The position numbers and the translations under genes were made by a program. DNA of 64,000 bases. It comes from Neoceratodus forsteri (lineage: Eukaryota > Chordata > Ceratodontiformes > Ceratodontidae). Below are positions 45,361 through 56,349 of this stretch, one piece after another (the stretch's first letter is position 1; each line of letters opens with the position of its first letter). Where the stretch lies: the NCBI GenBank assembly GCA_016271365.2, contig CM028136.1, positions 468,532,001-468,596,000 on the forward strand, written 5' to 3'. The notes beneath the pieces were generated by a model that worked only from the letters and a program-made list of their open reading frames with translations, was not told where the DNA came from and did no database searches.

Positions 45361-47055
45361 GTGAATTGTGAATCAGGGAAGATGCCTTCGGAACAAAGAC
45401 AGAAGTCTATGCAGAGACGAAACTGGTATAATAGCATGTCACTGTTGCTTAAGAGTCATGCAAAATCCAGTGATGGTAATTCAAGATGTAAAAATATTCA
45501 GCAATCCTCTGAAAATGTGAATTCAGAGCTTTATCACTCTGCAGGGAAAAAATGTGTTTGCTCAACAACAAGGAAAGGATGTGTACCTAAGCAACAGTTG
45601 TTCAGATCTGTGAATCGAAAGGAAACTGTTGCAAAGACACGCATTAATACACGTGGTAAGCAGCGTCATACATTCATGGCTGCTGATGGTCATCTGAGAA
45701 AGCAAAAGTAGTTTTGTTCATTAGCTTATAAAGCTAAGATTGACAGACTTATTGTTGCTGTGATGAGACGTGAGCACAAAAAAGTCAAGAGTCATTTCAG
45801 CTTGAAGAAATTGCGCCTCACAGTACGCACATTTGTTAGTACAGCAGTCTTTGTTCTTCAACGTTTATGGTGTAAGATGTCTCATGTACTTGAGCAGTTC
45901 AGAAAAATTGTGTATGCCATAAAGATGAGGCTACAGTGGCATCCTGTCTTGAGCGTGCACAATTTCTGTGATGTTTTCACAGGACGGTGACTGCACACAC
46001 AGCACTCAGAGGCATATTTCTGGGAGGAGTCATATAACTTGCAAAGAAAGGACAGCAACTTGTGCATTGATGAGTCTGGTAAAGTATGTAATGTGCTCAG
46101 TGTGTGTGATGACACTACAATGGAGTCAGATGATGAATGTGAGGGAAGCACTCAGCCCCGTAAATGTCACTGTCTCTCATGGACATGTGATGAGAATTGC
46201 AACAGTAGGCAATCATCATTTGACAAAGTTGAGCACTTCATCAGCCTGTTTGCCATTACTGATCATAAAGACAGACATAAACTGTTTGAGACTATAGACC
46301 TTTGTGAGATCTGTCCACATACTGGACTTATGTGTCACTCACTTGCATGCCTAGATAATGGTGTTCGTGACAGTGTCTTTCACCACATGCGGATGCTTGG
46401 AGTACTTCAAACAGGTATGCGAAACTTTGTGTACAGGGTCTATGACGTTCGTCAAGTTGTCGCTCAGTATACTTGTCTGCATGAGTTACTGCAGTGTTGT
46501 GACATGCATGGTGCCACTGCATTTCTGAAACAGCTGTGGCATGCCAGTAGTGTGACAGATACTGTGATTGACCAGTCATCAATTGCTAATGGGAATTGTG
46601 TGTCTGTCCTAGAAACTGATATTGTCAAGCAGTTTGGGAAATCAATTGCCAAATTTGAGTTGGCAAAGACAGAGAAATTTGATTGTGTATGTGTGTCATG
46701 TGATTGACTCTGTTACAAAAAACAAACGGTCATAGTGAACCTGGAAACCTTGTCACCCTACAATGACATGTGGTTTTGACTGTCAGCATTTCTGCTGTTA
46801 GAGTGTGACTTCCAGTTAGACCCAATCATTGTGATGTGCAAGCACTGTTTTTCCAAAGTGAAGTGCAACATTCTGTCACCAAGGTCAGTCTTGAACAACA
46901 TGGAGGCACATGTTACTCCAACTGAGATTGCAATGTTGAATATGTTTGAATGGATTCTAATTCAGACAATGAAACCATTTCAAACCATTCTATGACTAAA
47001 TACAAAGACACGGAACATTCCACAAAAATAACTCATTAGATCTCTTAAGGGTTCC
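45361..47055 (+). pseudogene. Helitron RepHel N-terminal region
   Basis: A single phase runs from the ATG at 45,382 through 47,055. It is interrupted by stops at 45,709 (TAG), 45,988, 46,705, 46,777, 46,993 (all TGA) and 47,029 (TAA). The protein starts basic and Ser-rich (MPSEQRQKSMQRRNWYNS), then has Cys/His-rich parts: CHCLSWTCDENC near 46,165, ETIDLCEICPHTG near 46,290 and CVCVSCD near 46,690. The last resembles the CxxC segment that precedes the Rep domain in Helitron proteins. VCKHCFSKVKC-like wording (as MCKHCFSKVKC) near 46,835 belongs to the same pre-Rep region. I do not assign a function beyond probable zinc binding. Confidence 0.6.
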
Positions 47056-49118
47056 ATTATGTATCTTCCACTTCCTCTGCAGGAAAATGGTGAGGTGATC
47101 TCTACTGAGAATACTTTGGTGATTCTTGTCAATGGGGTTCCAACAAAGTCTAAGGTCATTTGGCAGGATGTTGTCAATGTGGAGAAGGTGAAGCTTGCTC
47201 TTACTTATTTAAAGAGCAACAATCTCTTTTATGCAGACCTTGATATTGATCGCATGACCACTGTGTCTGTTGATCATGATCTGTTAGAAAGCACTAAACC
47301 AATGATTGAGAAGGTTAATGTGGAAACAAATGACAATGTGTATGAACAGTACACTAGTCACTCACTACATGGGAGAGATCCAGTAGGGGACAATATTGAT
47401 CTCTGTCAAATGAAACAGGTGGAAGGTGAGCCTGTCAGCATTTGGGAGGCAACATTGGAAGCAAGCTGTATCCCAGACTTATTCCCAAGAGGGTCAGGTG
47501 GACACCTAGATGAAAGAGAAGTACGTGTACAGGGTGCTGAGTGCTGTACTAGCAGTGTGCTCAATAAGGATGGCAAATTCAGACGTAATGTACAGTACCT
47601 GTTTTATCTCCTATGGGAGAATGAGCTTAGCATACTGTCTGCATCTATTGCTCATACTATTCGCCTCACTACTCCACTTGATGGAATAACAGCTGCACAG
47701 TTCCTGCAGAAACTGAAGAAGAAGAATGAAAATGTGCAAGTGAATTTGTCTTCCATTCTGTCAAGTCTTCGTGGCACCAAAGAATACTGGTATCGCAGAC
47801 ACTCTGAGGTTATGACCATGCTGTGAGAGTATGGTCCAGCCACATGGTTTGTCACACTCAGTTGTGCTGAGTATGCCTGGGATGAGGTCATAGAGCTCTT
47901 AAAGTGGGAAAATTCAGATGTGGACGGCATTTCATCAATGACTGTCGGAGAAATGTGCTCACTCGACCCAGTATCTGTGACAAGGCATTTCCACAAGTGA
48001 TTCCATGACATCCTGACTTTCATTTTGTCAAAGGACAATCCGCCTCTTGGTATCATGGAACATTACTTCTGGAGGACGGAGCATCAGGCATGTGGTGCTC
48101 CTCATATTCACATGTTACTGTGGATCAAGGATGCCCCACGCATAGGTGAACATGAAGCAGCACAAGTGCTAGCATTCATTAAGCAGTACATTACTTGCCA
48201 TATTCCAGACAAGTATGACAGTCCTACACTGTGGAAGTTGGTGCAGAAGTTTCAATGCCATATTTGTGTGAAATACTGCCACCGGGTAGTGAAGAACAAA
48301 TCTGATTGGTATACAAGATGCCGTTTTGGATTTCTAGACGTGTCTGTTAGGATGGTTGCATGAATGAACTTTTCTCAGTTATGTGACACCACTTGAAGGC
48401 AAAATCAACCAAGAGGGTTTATGAATTACCCAGAGAAGAGAATGAGGTGTACATCAATGACTACAACCCTACTGTTCTTCTAATGTGGCAAGCAAACATA
48501 GATGTTCAGTTTGTGGCTGATAACTCATTGGCTCTGGTTCGGTACGTCACTTTGTACATAATTAAACATGAACAGACTAGCTTGCAAGATATTTGGGAAG
48601 ATATTGGCAGTTCAAGCAAGTCACTGACATCTCAGCTCTGGCCACTGGGGTTGAAGACTCTATCACACAGAGAATGTGGCACTTACAAGGTCAGTGATCA
48701 GCTAATTGGTACACATTTATACGGCAAGTCTGATGTTGTGCGCTTCCTCAGTGTAAACTACAAAGAGAAGCGTAAATGTGTACTTATTCCTCATGCTGAG
48801 ATTGAGGAACTGGCTCTCAAGAGACCATCTTCAAGACATATCTTGAAGAACAACCTCATTGACATGTACTACCCCCGTAGACATGAAGACATGGATCGAA
48901 TGTGTTTATTTGAGGTGGCTAAGTGGTATGACTACAAGACAGATGTCTCACCTGATTGTACACATGATATTTACAAGGTCAAAGGACTGGATGGCTGTCT
49001 CAATAAGAGACGTAAGCCTTGGCTCATTGACCACTGCAAGCTACATCTAGGCACATCTGAGAGCAGAGAACATTACTACTTTGCTCTCCTATTTTTATTT
49101 AGACCCTGTAGGAATTAA
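47056..49118 (+). pseudogene. Helitron Rep (HUH nickase) domain
   Basis: Rep nicks single strands and starts rolling-circle transposition. The domain opens with YLPLPLQENGEVISTENTLV and GVPTKSKVIWQD, the common Helitron start. Later come SILSSLRGTKEYWYRRHSEV, PATWFVTLSCAEYAWDEVIE and the HUH block ACGAPHIHMLLW (His codons 48,103 and 48,109). The zinc-like HICVKYCHRVVK segment and the two-Tyr block RYVTLYIIKHE (Tyr codons 48,543 and 48,555) follow. All four catalytic positions are retained. Stops at 47,824, 47,998 and 48,361 are TGA where the family often has Arg, and a phase change lies at about 48,363-48,393. The region ends with RKPWLIDHCK and YYFALLFLFRP, the usual join to the helicase. 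Confidence 0.92.
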
Positions 49119-50870
49119 TCTGAATTAAAAGGTGACTGTGATACATTCGAGGAAGAATTCAATCACGGTTATGAATCATTCAAAAGTGAATACTCTGACA
49201 CATACATTCAGAGGCTAGACACTGAGAAGGAGCAACTTGAGAAGGCACAGAAACTGCTTGAAGAGGACACTCCTGTTAGTTCACAGGAGAATCTTGATCC
49301 AGAAGGACAAGGTATCCTTGGAGAACCTCTGCCTCTGAATGACCCAGAAGTACTCATGTCGGAAGTGGAGAGTGCTATGGAACATGACACACACTGCAGT
49401 GTTGACCCAGCTGAGTTGAGAGAGAGATTCAATGAGCAGCAATCGGTGGTTCACTCTGAAGTCACTGATGCTGTTTGGCATGGATTACTACATAAATTCA
49501 AGAAATGTGACTGTGTAGAATACAAGCCACTGCCGATGTTTGTTAGTGGCTCAGCTGGGACAGAGGAGAGTTTCCTTATAGAGGCCATAATGGCAGAAAT
49601 ACGGAACCTGACAGGGTCATCAATGTCTGTTGCTGTTAGTGCTTCCACTGGACTGACTGCATACAACATTGGTGGAATTACGTTACACTGTCTCTTCATG
49701 TTGCCAGTGGAGCATGGCAAAGCAAGAGAGTATCGCAGACTGCTATTTGAGGTTGCATCTTAGCTTTGTTCTATGTTTACTAAGATGAAGTTACTCATCA
49801 TTGATGAGATTAGTATGGTCTCCAATGTGATGCTTGCCTGTATACACCTACGTCTACAGGAGATCCTGGGGACTGACTATGGAGATGCATTTGGTGGTAA
49901 AAGCATTGTTGTATTTGGAGACCTCTTACAGCTTGCACCAGTTAATATGGAACATGTCTTTGCAGCTCTGACTGTCAAGCAGGCTAAGAATACACTAGGC
50001 TGCATTGGAGGTTTTAACCTGTGGGAGTTATTTACCTATGTCAAGCTGTATCAGAACATGCGACAAAGTGGTGATCTGGCTTAAAAGGCACTGTTGGATC
50101 AGGCTCGTACAGGTTCTCTGTCACCAGAACATCTTTCAATGTTACATGGTCGAAGAATCTGAATGGATACTACATCCAAAGAAACAGCATGTGATGTTTT
50201 CAGTGATGTGTACTCCATTGGCACACGCATTATGTGTCTTATGCCATGACTGAAGAAATGTGCTGAATTCAACAGTGTCATGTTGCAGAGAGAGACTCAA
50301 GAGATTTTCACTCTACATGCTGTTGATACAGTTGATGGTGTCATTCAATTCGAAAAATAGTAGCAAAGATGACTGAGTGACTCTCTGAACTGAAGTCAGA
50401 TGTTTCACGCACAGCTGGACTGGAAGCTGTTCTTACAGTTTGTAAGAATGCACATGTCATGCTGCACTGCAATTTTGATGTGGAGCATGGCATGGTAAAC
50501 GGTGCCATGGGTAATATCATTGACTTCATTTACAATGTTCAGAAAATGTTTATTGAGACACTTCTTGTTCACTTTGACAACATGGAACTTTCTGTAGAGA
50601 TTGATCATACCTGTGTTAAATTCCAGGTATTTAAGGATATCTATGTTAACAGGAAACAGTTTCCAATATGTGTTGGGTATGCTGTCTCACTTCACAAGTC
50701 TCAGGGCTTGAGTTTGGATTCAGCAATGGTGGGCATAAGGGACAGACATTTTCAAAGATGGCATGAGCTACATCACACTTTCACGTGTATGTAGTCTTTC
50801 TGGGTTGCACATCATAACACTCGCACCTCAGAAGATGCACTCTGAGAAGTGATGTACTGTTGAGTACAAC
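49119..50870 (+). pseudogene. Helitron PIF1-like helicase domain, Walker A broken
   Basis: This is the 5'-3' helicase that unwinds the displaced strand. An acidic linker (49,200-49,350) precedes motif I, read as MFVSGSAGTEESFL where GxAGTGKS is expected, so the nucleotide-binding Lys is Glu (codon 49,566-49,568). Motif Ia is VSASTGLTAYNIGG, Walker B is KLLIIDEISMVSN (about 49,790), motif III is FGDLLQLAPV (about 49,916), and motif VI is YAVSLHKSQGLSLDSA (about 50,680). The end, SRVCSLSGLHIITLAP, falls in a third phase at 50,781-50,830. Stops (49,761, 50,082) and phase changes near 50,100-50,450 break it. The reading then continues toward the USP-like domain without an intervening gene boundary. 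Confidence 0.9.
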
Positions 50871-51000
50871 AGATCACATACTCTATATCAGCCACAGATG
50901 TCTTTAATACAACTACCTACGTGTGTGGGTTGTCTCACATCCCACAGTCACAGATACATCTGGCAACAAAAGAAAATGAGCTTCTACAACTGATTCAACT

Positions 51001-51917
51001 GTGCAGAGTAGTATGAAGTTCACAATGTCAAATACAGATGCAGAATTGGCTGTTGGTCAGAAGTCAGTTGGTATGGCTGTTGTCCCAGTGTTTAATAACA
51101 GTACTAGAGTAAACTGCTATGCTAATTCAGCAATGCAAGTGTTTCTACACATGCCACACTTTGTGCAGACAATATCTGCTTCACAAGACACTCCTTTATC
51201 GAAGGCACTGAAGCAGGTTGTCAATGTGGCTTCTGATCAAGCTAACAACATACAGTCACTTTCACCTCTACGGCAGGTGTTGGGGACATATGATGGATGC
51301 AGTACATTTGCTGCTAACATGCAGCAGGACGCTAGCAAGTTCATGATGGCAACCATAAACAGCTTGGATGAAGAGGGGATTCCAATGTGTCAGTATTTCA
51401 CTATGTCATACAGTATGTGACCAAATATGTATGTGTGTTATGTGGTCATTCAGAGCAAGAAACCACAGAAGACATGTTTTGGGTTTCTCTATTTGTGCCT
51501 CAGGTTAAAAGTGTCAAGTTCCAGCAGCTGTTTACGAATGCAGGAAGTGGTCACTTGTGTGTGAGGTGTGGAGATACATGTACTCAGTCCATACGCCTGA
51601 GGACTTCATCTCAATATCTTATGCTTGTATTGCATAGATTTGACTCTAATGGGCTCAGAGTTGACACACCTATTACTGATTTAACAGCTGGTAGAATTGT
51701 ATTTAACCAAGCAGTGTTTGACACTCATGCTGTAATCTACCACTATGGCCAGTCTGTACATTCTGGATATTACACTTCTTTGTTGAGGTACAGAACTAGC
51801 TGGGTTGACTGTGATGAATCAACAAGCTCTTTCAAACAGAGACTACCGCGACACTTAAAAAATGCATACGTTCTGATATTGAAGAATTATGACAATCTTC
51901 ATGTATCAGAGAAATAG
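51001..51917 (+). pseudogene. USP-like (peptidase C19) domain at the Helitron C-terminus
   Basis: USPs remove ubiquitin from proteins. The domain is readable in two overlapping phases (51,001-51,420 and 51,387-51,917). The Cys box is NNSTRVNCYANSAMQVF (Cys codon 51,115-51,117); next is NMQQDASKFMMATINSLDEE, matching the QQDAxEF box; zinc-type pairs are CVLCGH and CVRCGD; the strand motif is QYLMLVLHRFD; and the His box is VIYHYGQSVHSGYYTSLL followed by WVDCDES. Aligned with USP7-type His boxes (GHY), the catalytic His is Tyr here (codon TAT, 51,768-51,770), one transition from CAT. Cys and the later Asp (51,807) remain. It contains no intron and begins about 130 bases after the last helicase motif on the same strand. 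Confidence 0.85.
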
Positions 51918-54074
51918 TCACACAACATGTGACATACTTTGCTGTCCATTTTGTTACAGAGTGACTTCTGGAACATTATCATACTTTTTTAACCGATGTA
52001 CATTTATTAACACATTGGCAACACATCACATGGTTGAATAGCATATGCTTACTCAATGTCACGTATAAGATTGTTGTGTTGATCAGTGACACAGTGGAAA
52101 TAGTTGCAGTGGTCTTTCATCAGCACCAGCTGTCTTCACAGTCACTAGAAAAACTACACTTATATGTCTAAGAAAGACTTTTTAATGTCAAAAGAGAAAT
52201 TCCTATCTAGTTGCCCTCTTCTGTCATTGTCTTTTTCTTATGAGTATGTTGTATGCAGACATAACAAGTACTACTTGGCACACTTGCCAAGTCTGTACCT
52301 CTACTAAGGCACAATACTTATCCATGTGCATTAATATAACCGTGTAACATATCTGTTTGTTACAATGTTCTTTATCTTAACATTATTAGGATCTTTTATA
52401 ACTAAAAGATATCCTGCTGTTTGTTCCAGTTCTGTCTCAGCATTATTCAGGTCTGTTTTTTACATGGTAGTATAACCTGTACTTAAGAGTACAGTACTCA
52501 AAAAATTGACTTCACTCTGTACAGGTTGAGTAACATCAGATGTGCCGTGTTCCTTTTTTTTTGTATCCGCTTGTGTCTTTACTGAATACCACTATTTTGT
52601 GTCGCTCCAGTGTATCACTATACCTGTTTTGTTTTCATACATCTGTATTGTATTTATGTATATATAATACTTAATACATCACTTAGTAATAGTTTGTAAC
52701 TGTGACATTTACAGTAGTTGTGTTACTTGCCATATTAATTGCTGTATTGCATAAATAACTAATATGACTGTTTAGAAGTATTACATTTCTAAGCCTTTTA
52801 TGTTATCTGAATATAGTTATTAGTATGACGTAGATATGTAGTTGCAGATATACAGTATATTGTAATTCCATATAGCCATCATAGATATCAAAGTAAAGTG
52901 TTGTAGTAGATATTCTTAATTGTGTACAGGTAACATTTTTTGATTATAATATAATTAAATGTTGTATTTATAGCATTCTGTTAACTATTTCTTTTATGTA
53001 AGTAGAAGATGTAACAGATCTAGGTGATTTACTAGTTCGTTAGTAATTTGATTATTGATTTGTTACTTTTTACTGATGTATATAGTCCATGTTACCATGT
53101 GCTATTTGATTTAGTTGTGTGGTAAGTTAATTAAATGTATGTTTATTATAGTTAACAGTTGTACATCAGACACTTTCACTGAAAAAAATGAGTTTTTGTT
53201 TTGTGTTCCTGATAATATTTTTTGATCGCCTCTATTGAGGGGTCGGGTGGGAATTTTCCAAATGCAGTAACATAGTGATATGTCTTAACATCTATATGTA
53301 TATGTATACATATGCGTATGTGTACACATTAAATATATACCAATTAAATGTTTAACACTAAGCTTGAGATGATTATTTTTCTTGACAGCATTGGCTGTTT
53401 TTGCTGCTATTACTTTAACGTTGCATCTGGTTTTTCGCCCATCCCAGGAACATTCACACTATCAGTCACACAATGACAACAATGTCATAACTGTTCAATA
53501 TGTGTAAGCAGTGTGCAGAGAGTACTGTGCTACATGTGTTTATGTATTATGTGCTACCGTCACATGCTAGCCATTGACTATCTGTGAGACTGTTTAACAT
53601 GTATTTCAAACATTGGTGAAAACATTTTAATGTTTGTTTTGTGAGACTGATTTTGTGCACCAATTGGATTTTTAATTCCGCCTTTTTTTACAACTTTTAA
53701 TTGGGCAATAAATCTTTTTTAAGCCTTATCTACCTGTGTTGTGCCTTTCATTAAGCATAAAGTGATAGTCATAATATGTATATTGCTGTTGCTGTATTGA
53801 TGGATCTACACAGTGTATCATGCTCATCAGAGCAAGATAACAGAGTTTGCACTGTTTACCAGCTATAGACCAATGTGGTAAACACATTCATCTCCTGTTC
53901 CATACATTGAGCATAGTATTTTTACATCAAAGGTTCAGAACATCAGCTATTGCTGTATAAACACTATAAGAGAACTACATATTCACACAGAGGTATCTAT
54001 ATCTTGGTGAGTCTGTGTGTGAAAATGGAGTCAAGGTCTAAACAACATATTCAAATTAATATGACAGAATTATT
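51918..54074. other. AT-rich noncoding DNA after the Helitron coding region
   Basis: About 2.1 kb of AT-rich sequence without open frames of note. A polyadenylation-type AATAAA lies near 53,706 and could serve the Helitron transcript. Short TGTATATGTATACATATGCG-like runs occur near 53,297. I see no clear Helitron 3' hairpin plus CTRR. Confidence 0.45.
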
Positions 54075-54212
54075 TCTCAAAAAGACAGGAAATTCATGGC
54101 AAAAAAACTCTGTTTAATGCATCAGTTAGGGTTGTTCCACAGTGACAAAAGTGAGGAAATTCGGTGTTAGGGTTGAAAACTCTAACTCCACATTCTCCCA
54201 ACCCCCCCAGCT

Positions 54213-54254
<42 letters not shown>
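54213..54254. repeat. (CA)n microsatellite
   Basis: About 20 CA dinucleotides in the left arm of the TIR element. The mirrored (GT)n is at 55,985-56,015. Confidence 0.95.
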
Positions 54255-54260
<6 letters not shown>

Positions 54261-55983
54261 GTAGGGGGCAGGACCAAGGCAACATGACCAATCACAGACA
54301 ACTAGCAGCAGGTGACAGAAATAATATAAAACAGTCTAAACGTACTACAAGACACATCCATCATCATGGGACAACAACTGTTGCATTTCAGCAGTCATGG
54401 GTGTACAGAGTGTTGTGTACATCTTCATATGGTCACATGTTGCAAGAATACTGTTACACATAGAATTTCTATGATATAGATTGTTCATGCTGCGATGATA
54501 TTATGAGGTATTAACTTACAAGAAACTATCTAAGACATTGTTTGTTATGTGGACAAACACAGCAAAAAAATACAGTATGAGACCTCTTAAGTAACATGTA
54601 TTGTTAAACAGATAGTTGCTTAAATCAAGATGTCCTTGTTCACATTGAGACACACATGTTGCATGAATGGTAATTTCTTTTCACATATCTATTGAAACAT
54701 ACAGCGCTCAGTACTTGTGTGACAGTTGTGTTATTAGCTATGCAAAAAAATATGCTAAATAAATACTTTGTGATTTTAGTGCCTCATGCAGAGCCACTGG
54801 CAAAACTAATACTGCTATAGATGGTTCATGATTTTGCCAGCCCTATGATAATAGACATATGACTGTGAAAATGTGAAAATGCTTTGCATGATGATTTGCA
54901 CCATTGGACCATTATGATATTTCACATTTTGTAATGTCCAGTTTCATATTGCTGTTGTTGTGTTTAGGATTACATAGCAGTGAGCAGCATACTGTTGATT
55001 ATTGCATTAAAATACATTTTTTGCTACTGTTGGGGTGATATTAGGAGTTTTTTAGAGACATAAAACCCTGTTATTAAGCCTTTCTAATATCATTCATTGA
55101 TAGGTACAGATGTAGAAATTTGTTTTGCTTGAACAACACTAATACCACATAGGTAGTAATGTGTATACAAACATTTACTTGCACTAACAGCTACAGAGTC
55201 AGAGCAAGGCAAAAAGACTGAACTAGTGACATAGAATGCTTTGGGTAACACAGTGTCAAATTGAACTGTAAAGGTTCAAATTATAGTGGAGAATGACTTA
55301 GTAGATAATACCGTACTGCTGCAATTTTGTTTCTTATAGGATGGTGGGATCAGTGCGTTGTTAGACACACTAATGTGTCTTCAACTGATTTCTGCAACTA
55401 TGTGCTCATGAAGATATACATCTAAACATTAATGGTTTGAATACCATAGTAGCAGCACAATATCAAATAGTGAAGGCACACAATTTTCTGTTTAAAATGA
55501 CACATTTTTAGCAACTGAGCTATTGTATAGTGTTACCATGTGAGTTATCAGGTCTGAGATTTCCACGGTGATGTTACATTCTACAATATAAGATAATTGT
55601 GCTATACTGCTGTGCAGAGAATATTAGACTGACACAGGATTGTCTTATTTCAGGGTAACATCAGCAGGCATTAACAGTCAGTGAAGGGCTGTAACACTAG
55701 AGCTAGATAAATGTTATTACAGTGATGATTATCAACACAGTGTCATTGAGAAGATATACAAAATCTATTAGATATAAATAATCTATGTTGTTATACAATA
55801 ACAACTGATGGGCAACATGCACACAGAGGATAAACTCCCTTGGATGCCAGCAGAACTTGCACACTTGTTGGCCCATGATGGTGGATGTGTCTTGTAGTAC
55901 ATTTAGACAGTTGTATGTTATTTATGTCACCTGTGCTGGTTGTCTGTGATTGGTTGTGTTGCCTTGGCCCTGCCCCCTACTTG

Positions 55984-55984
<1 letters not shown>

Positions 55985-56015
<31 letters not shown>
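55985..56015. repeat. (GT)n microsatellite
   Basis: This is the mirror copy of the CA tract in the right arm of the TIR element. An AT tract (56,138-56,159) lies just outside the right end. Confidence 0.95.
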
Positions 56016-56016
<1 letters not shown>

Positions 56017-56206
56017 AGCTGGTGGGGTGGGTGCAATGTGGAGTTAGGGTTTTCAACCCTAACACTGAATTTCCTTGCTTTTGACACTGTGGAACAACCC
56101 TAACTGATGCATTAAACTGAGTTTTTTTTCCATGAATATATATATATATATATATATATTTCTTTTTTTTTCCTCACCAAACAACATTAGCACATTGTGT
56201 AATAGC

Positions 56207-56349
56207 AATATACCCCTGCAGGGAGTGGAGTATACTGGTGGATTACCATGGCTGGTGTGGTTAAGTCACTCAGCTGCACCTTGTGACTGAACCACACCAG
56301 CCATGTTAAATCCACCAGTATACCCACAAGCTGCAGGGGTATACTGCTT
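56207..56349. repeat. 143-bp hairpin
   Basis: GCAATATACCCCTGCAG against CTGCAGGGGTATACTGC, and further in TATACTGGTGGATTACCATGG against CCATGTTAAATCCACCAGTAT, with GGTGTGGTTAAGTCAC near the loop. It is a MITE-sized fold-back at the start of the tandem 2.1-kb array. Confidence 0.8.

Larger units (their letters stand above)
45361..51917 (+). mobile_element. Helitron-type rolling-circle transposon with a C-terminal USP-like domain
   Basis: One plus-strand polyprotein can be followed for about 6.5 kb: an N-terminal Cys-rich region, a Rep domain (HUH motif and two-Tyr motif), a PIF1-family helicase and a ubiquitin-specific-protease-like domain. Reading frame is kept over long distances: 45,361-48,363 in one phase and 48,364-50,084 in the next, with point stops. 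Three further phase changes follow. I could not define the ends (5' TC, 3' hairpin plus CTRR, or Helentron-type ends). Animal Helitron/Helentron elements with extra OTU protease or endonuclease domains are known; a USP in this place is unfamiliar to me. Confidence 0.9.
54075..56140. mobile_element. 2-kb element with long terminal inverted repeats, relative of the 340-bp MITEs
   Basis: GGAAATTCATGGCAAAAAAA and GTTTAATGCATCAGTTAGGG begin the left end. The mirror image, AACCCTAACTGATGCATTAA then a T run and CCATGAAT, ends near 56,138. The arms continue inward for about 330 bp: AGGACCAAGGCAACATGACC with GACACATCCATCATCATGGG is matched by CCATGATGGTGGATGTGTC and GGTTGTGTTGCCTTGG. A (CA)n tract in the left arm (54,213-54,254) is mirrored by (GT)n in the right arm (55,985-56,015). 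The 1.4-kb centre is AT-rich with no transposase. It shares its terminal 100 bp with the fold-back MITEs at 25.66 and 62.57 kb. Confidence 0.8.

Noticed and set aside
53222..53245. Small CCTC/GAGG stem-loop as a possible Helitron 3' end
   Set aside because: It is not followed by CTRR and no matching 5' end was found; such small stems are common by chance.
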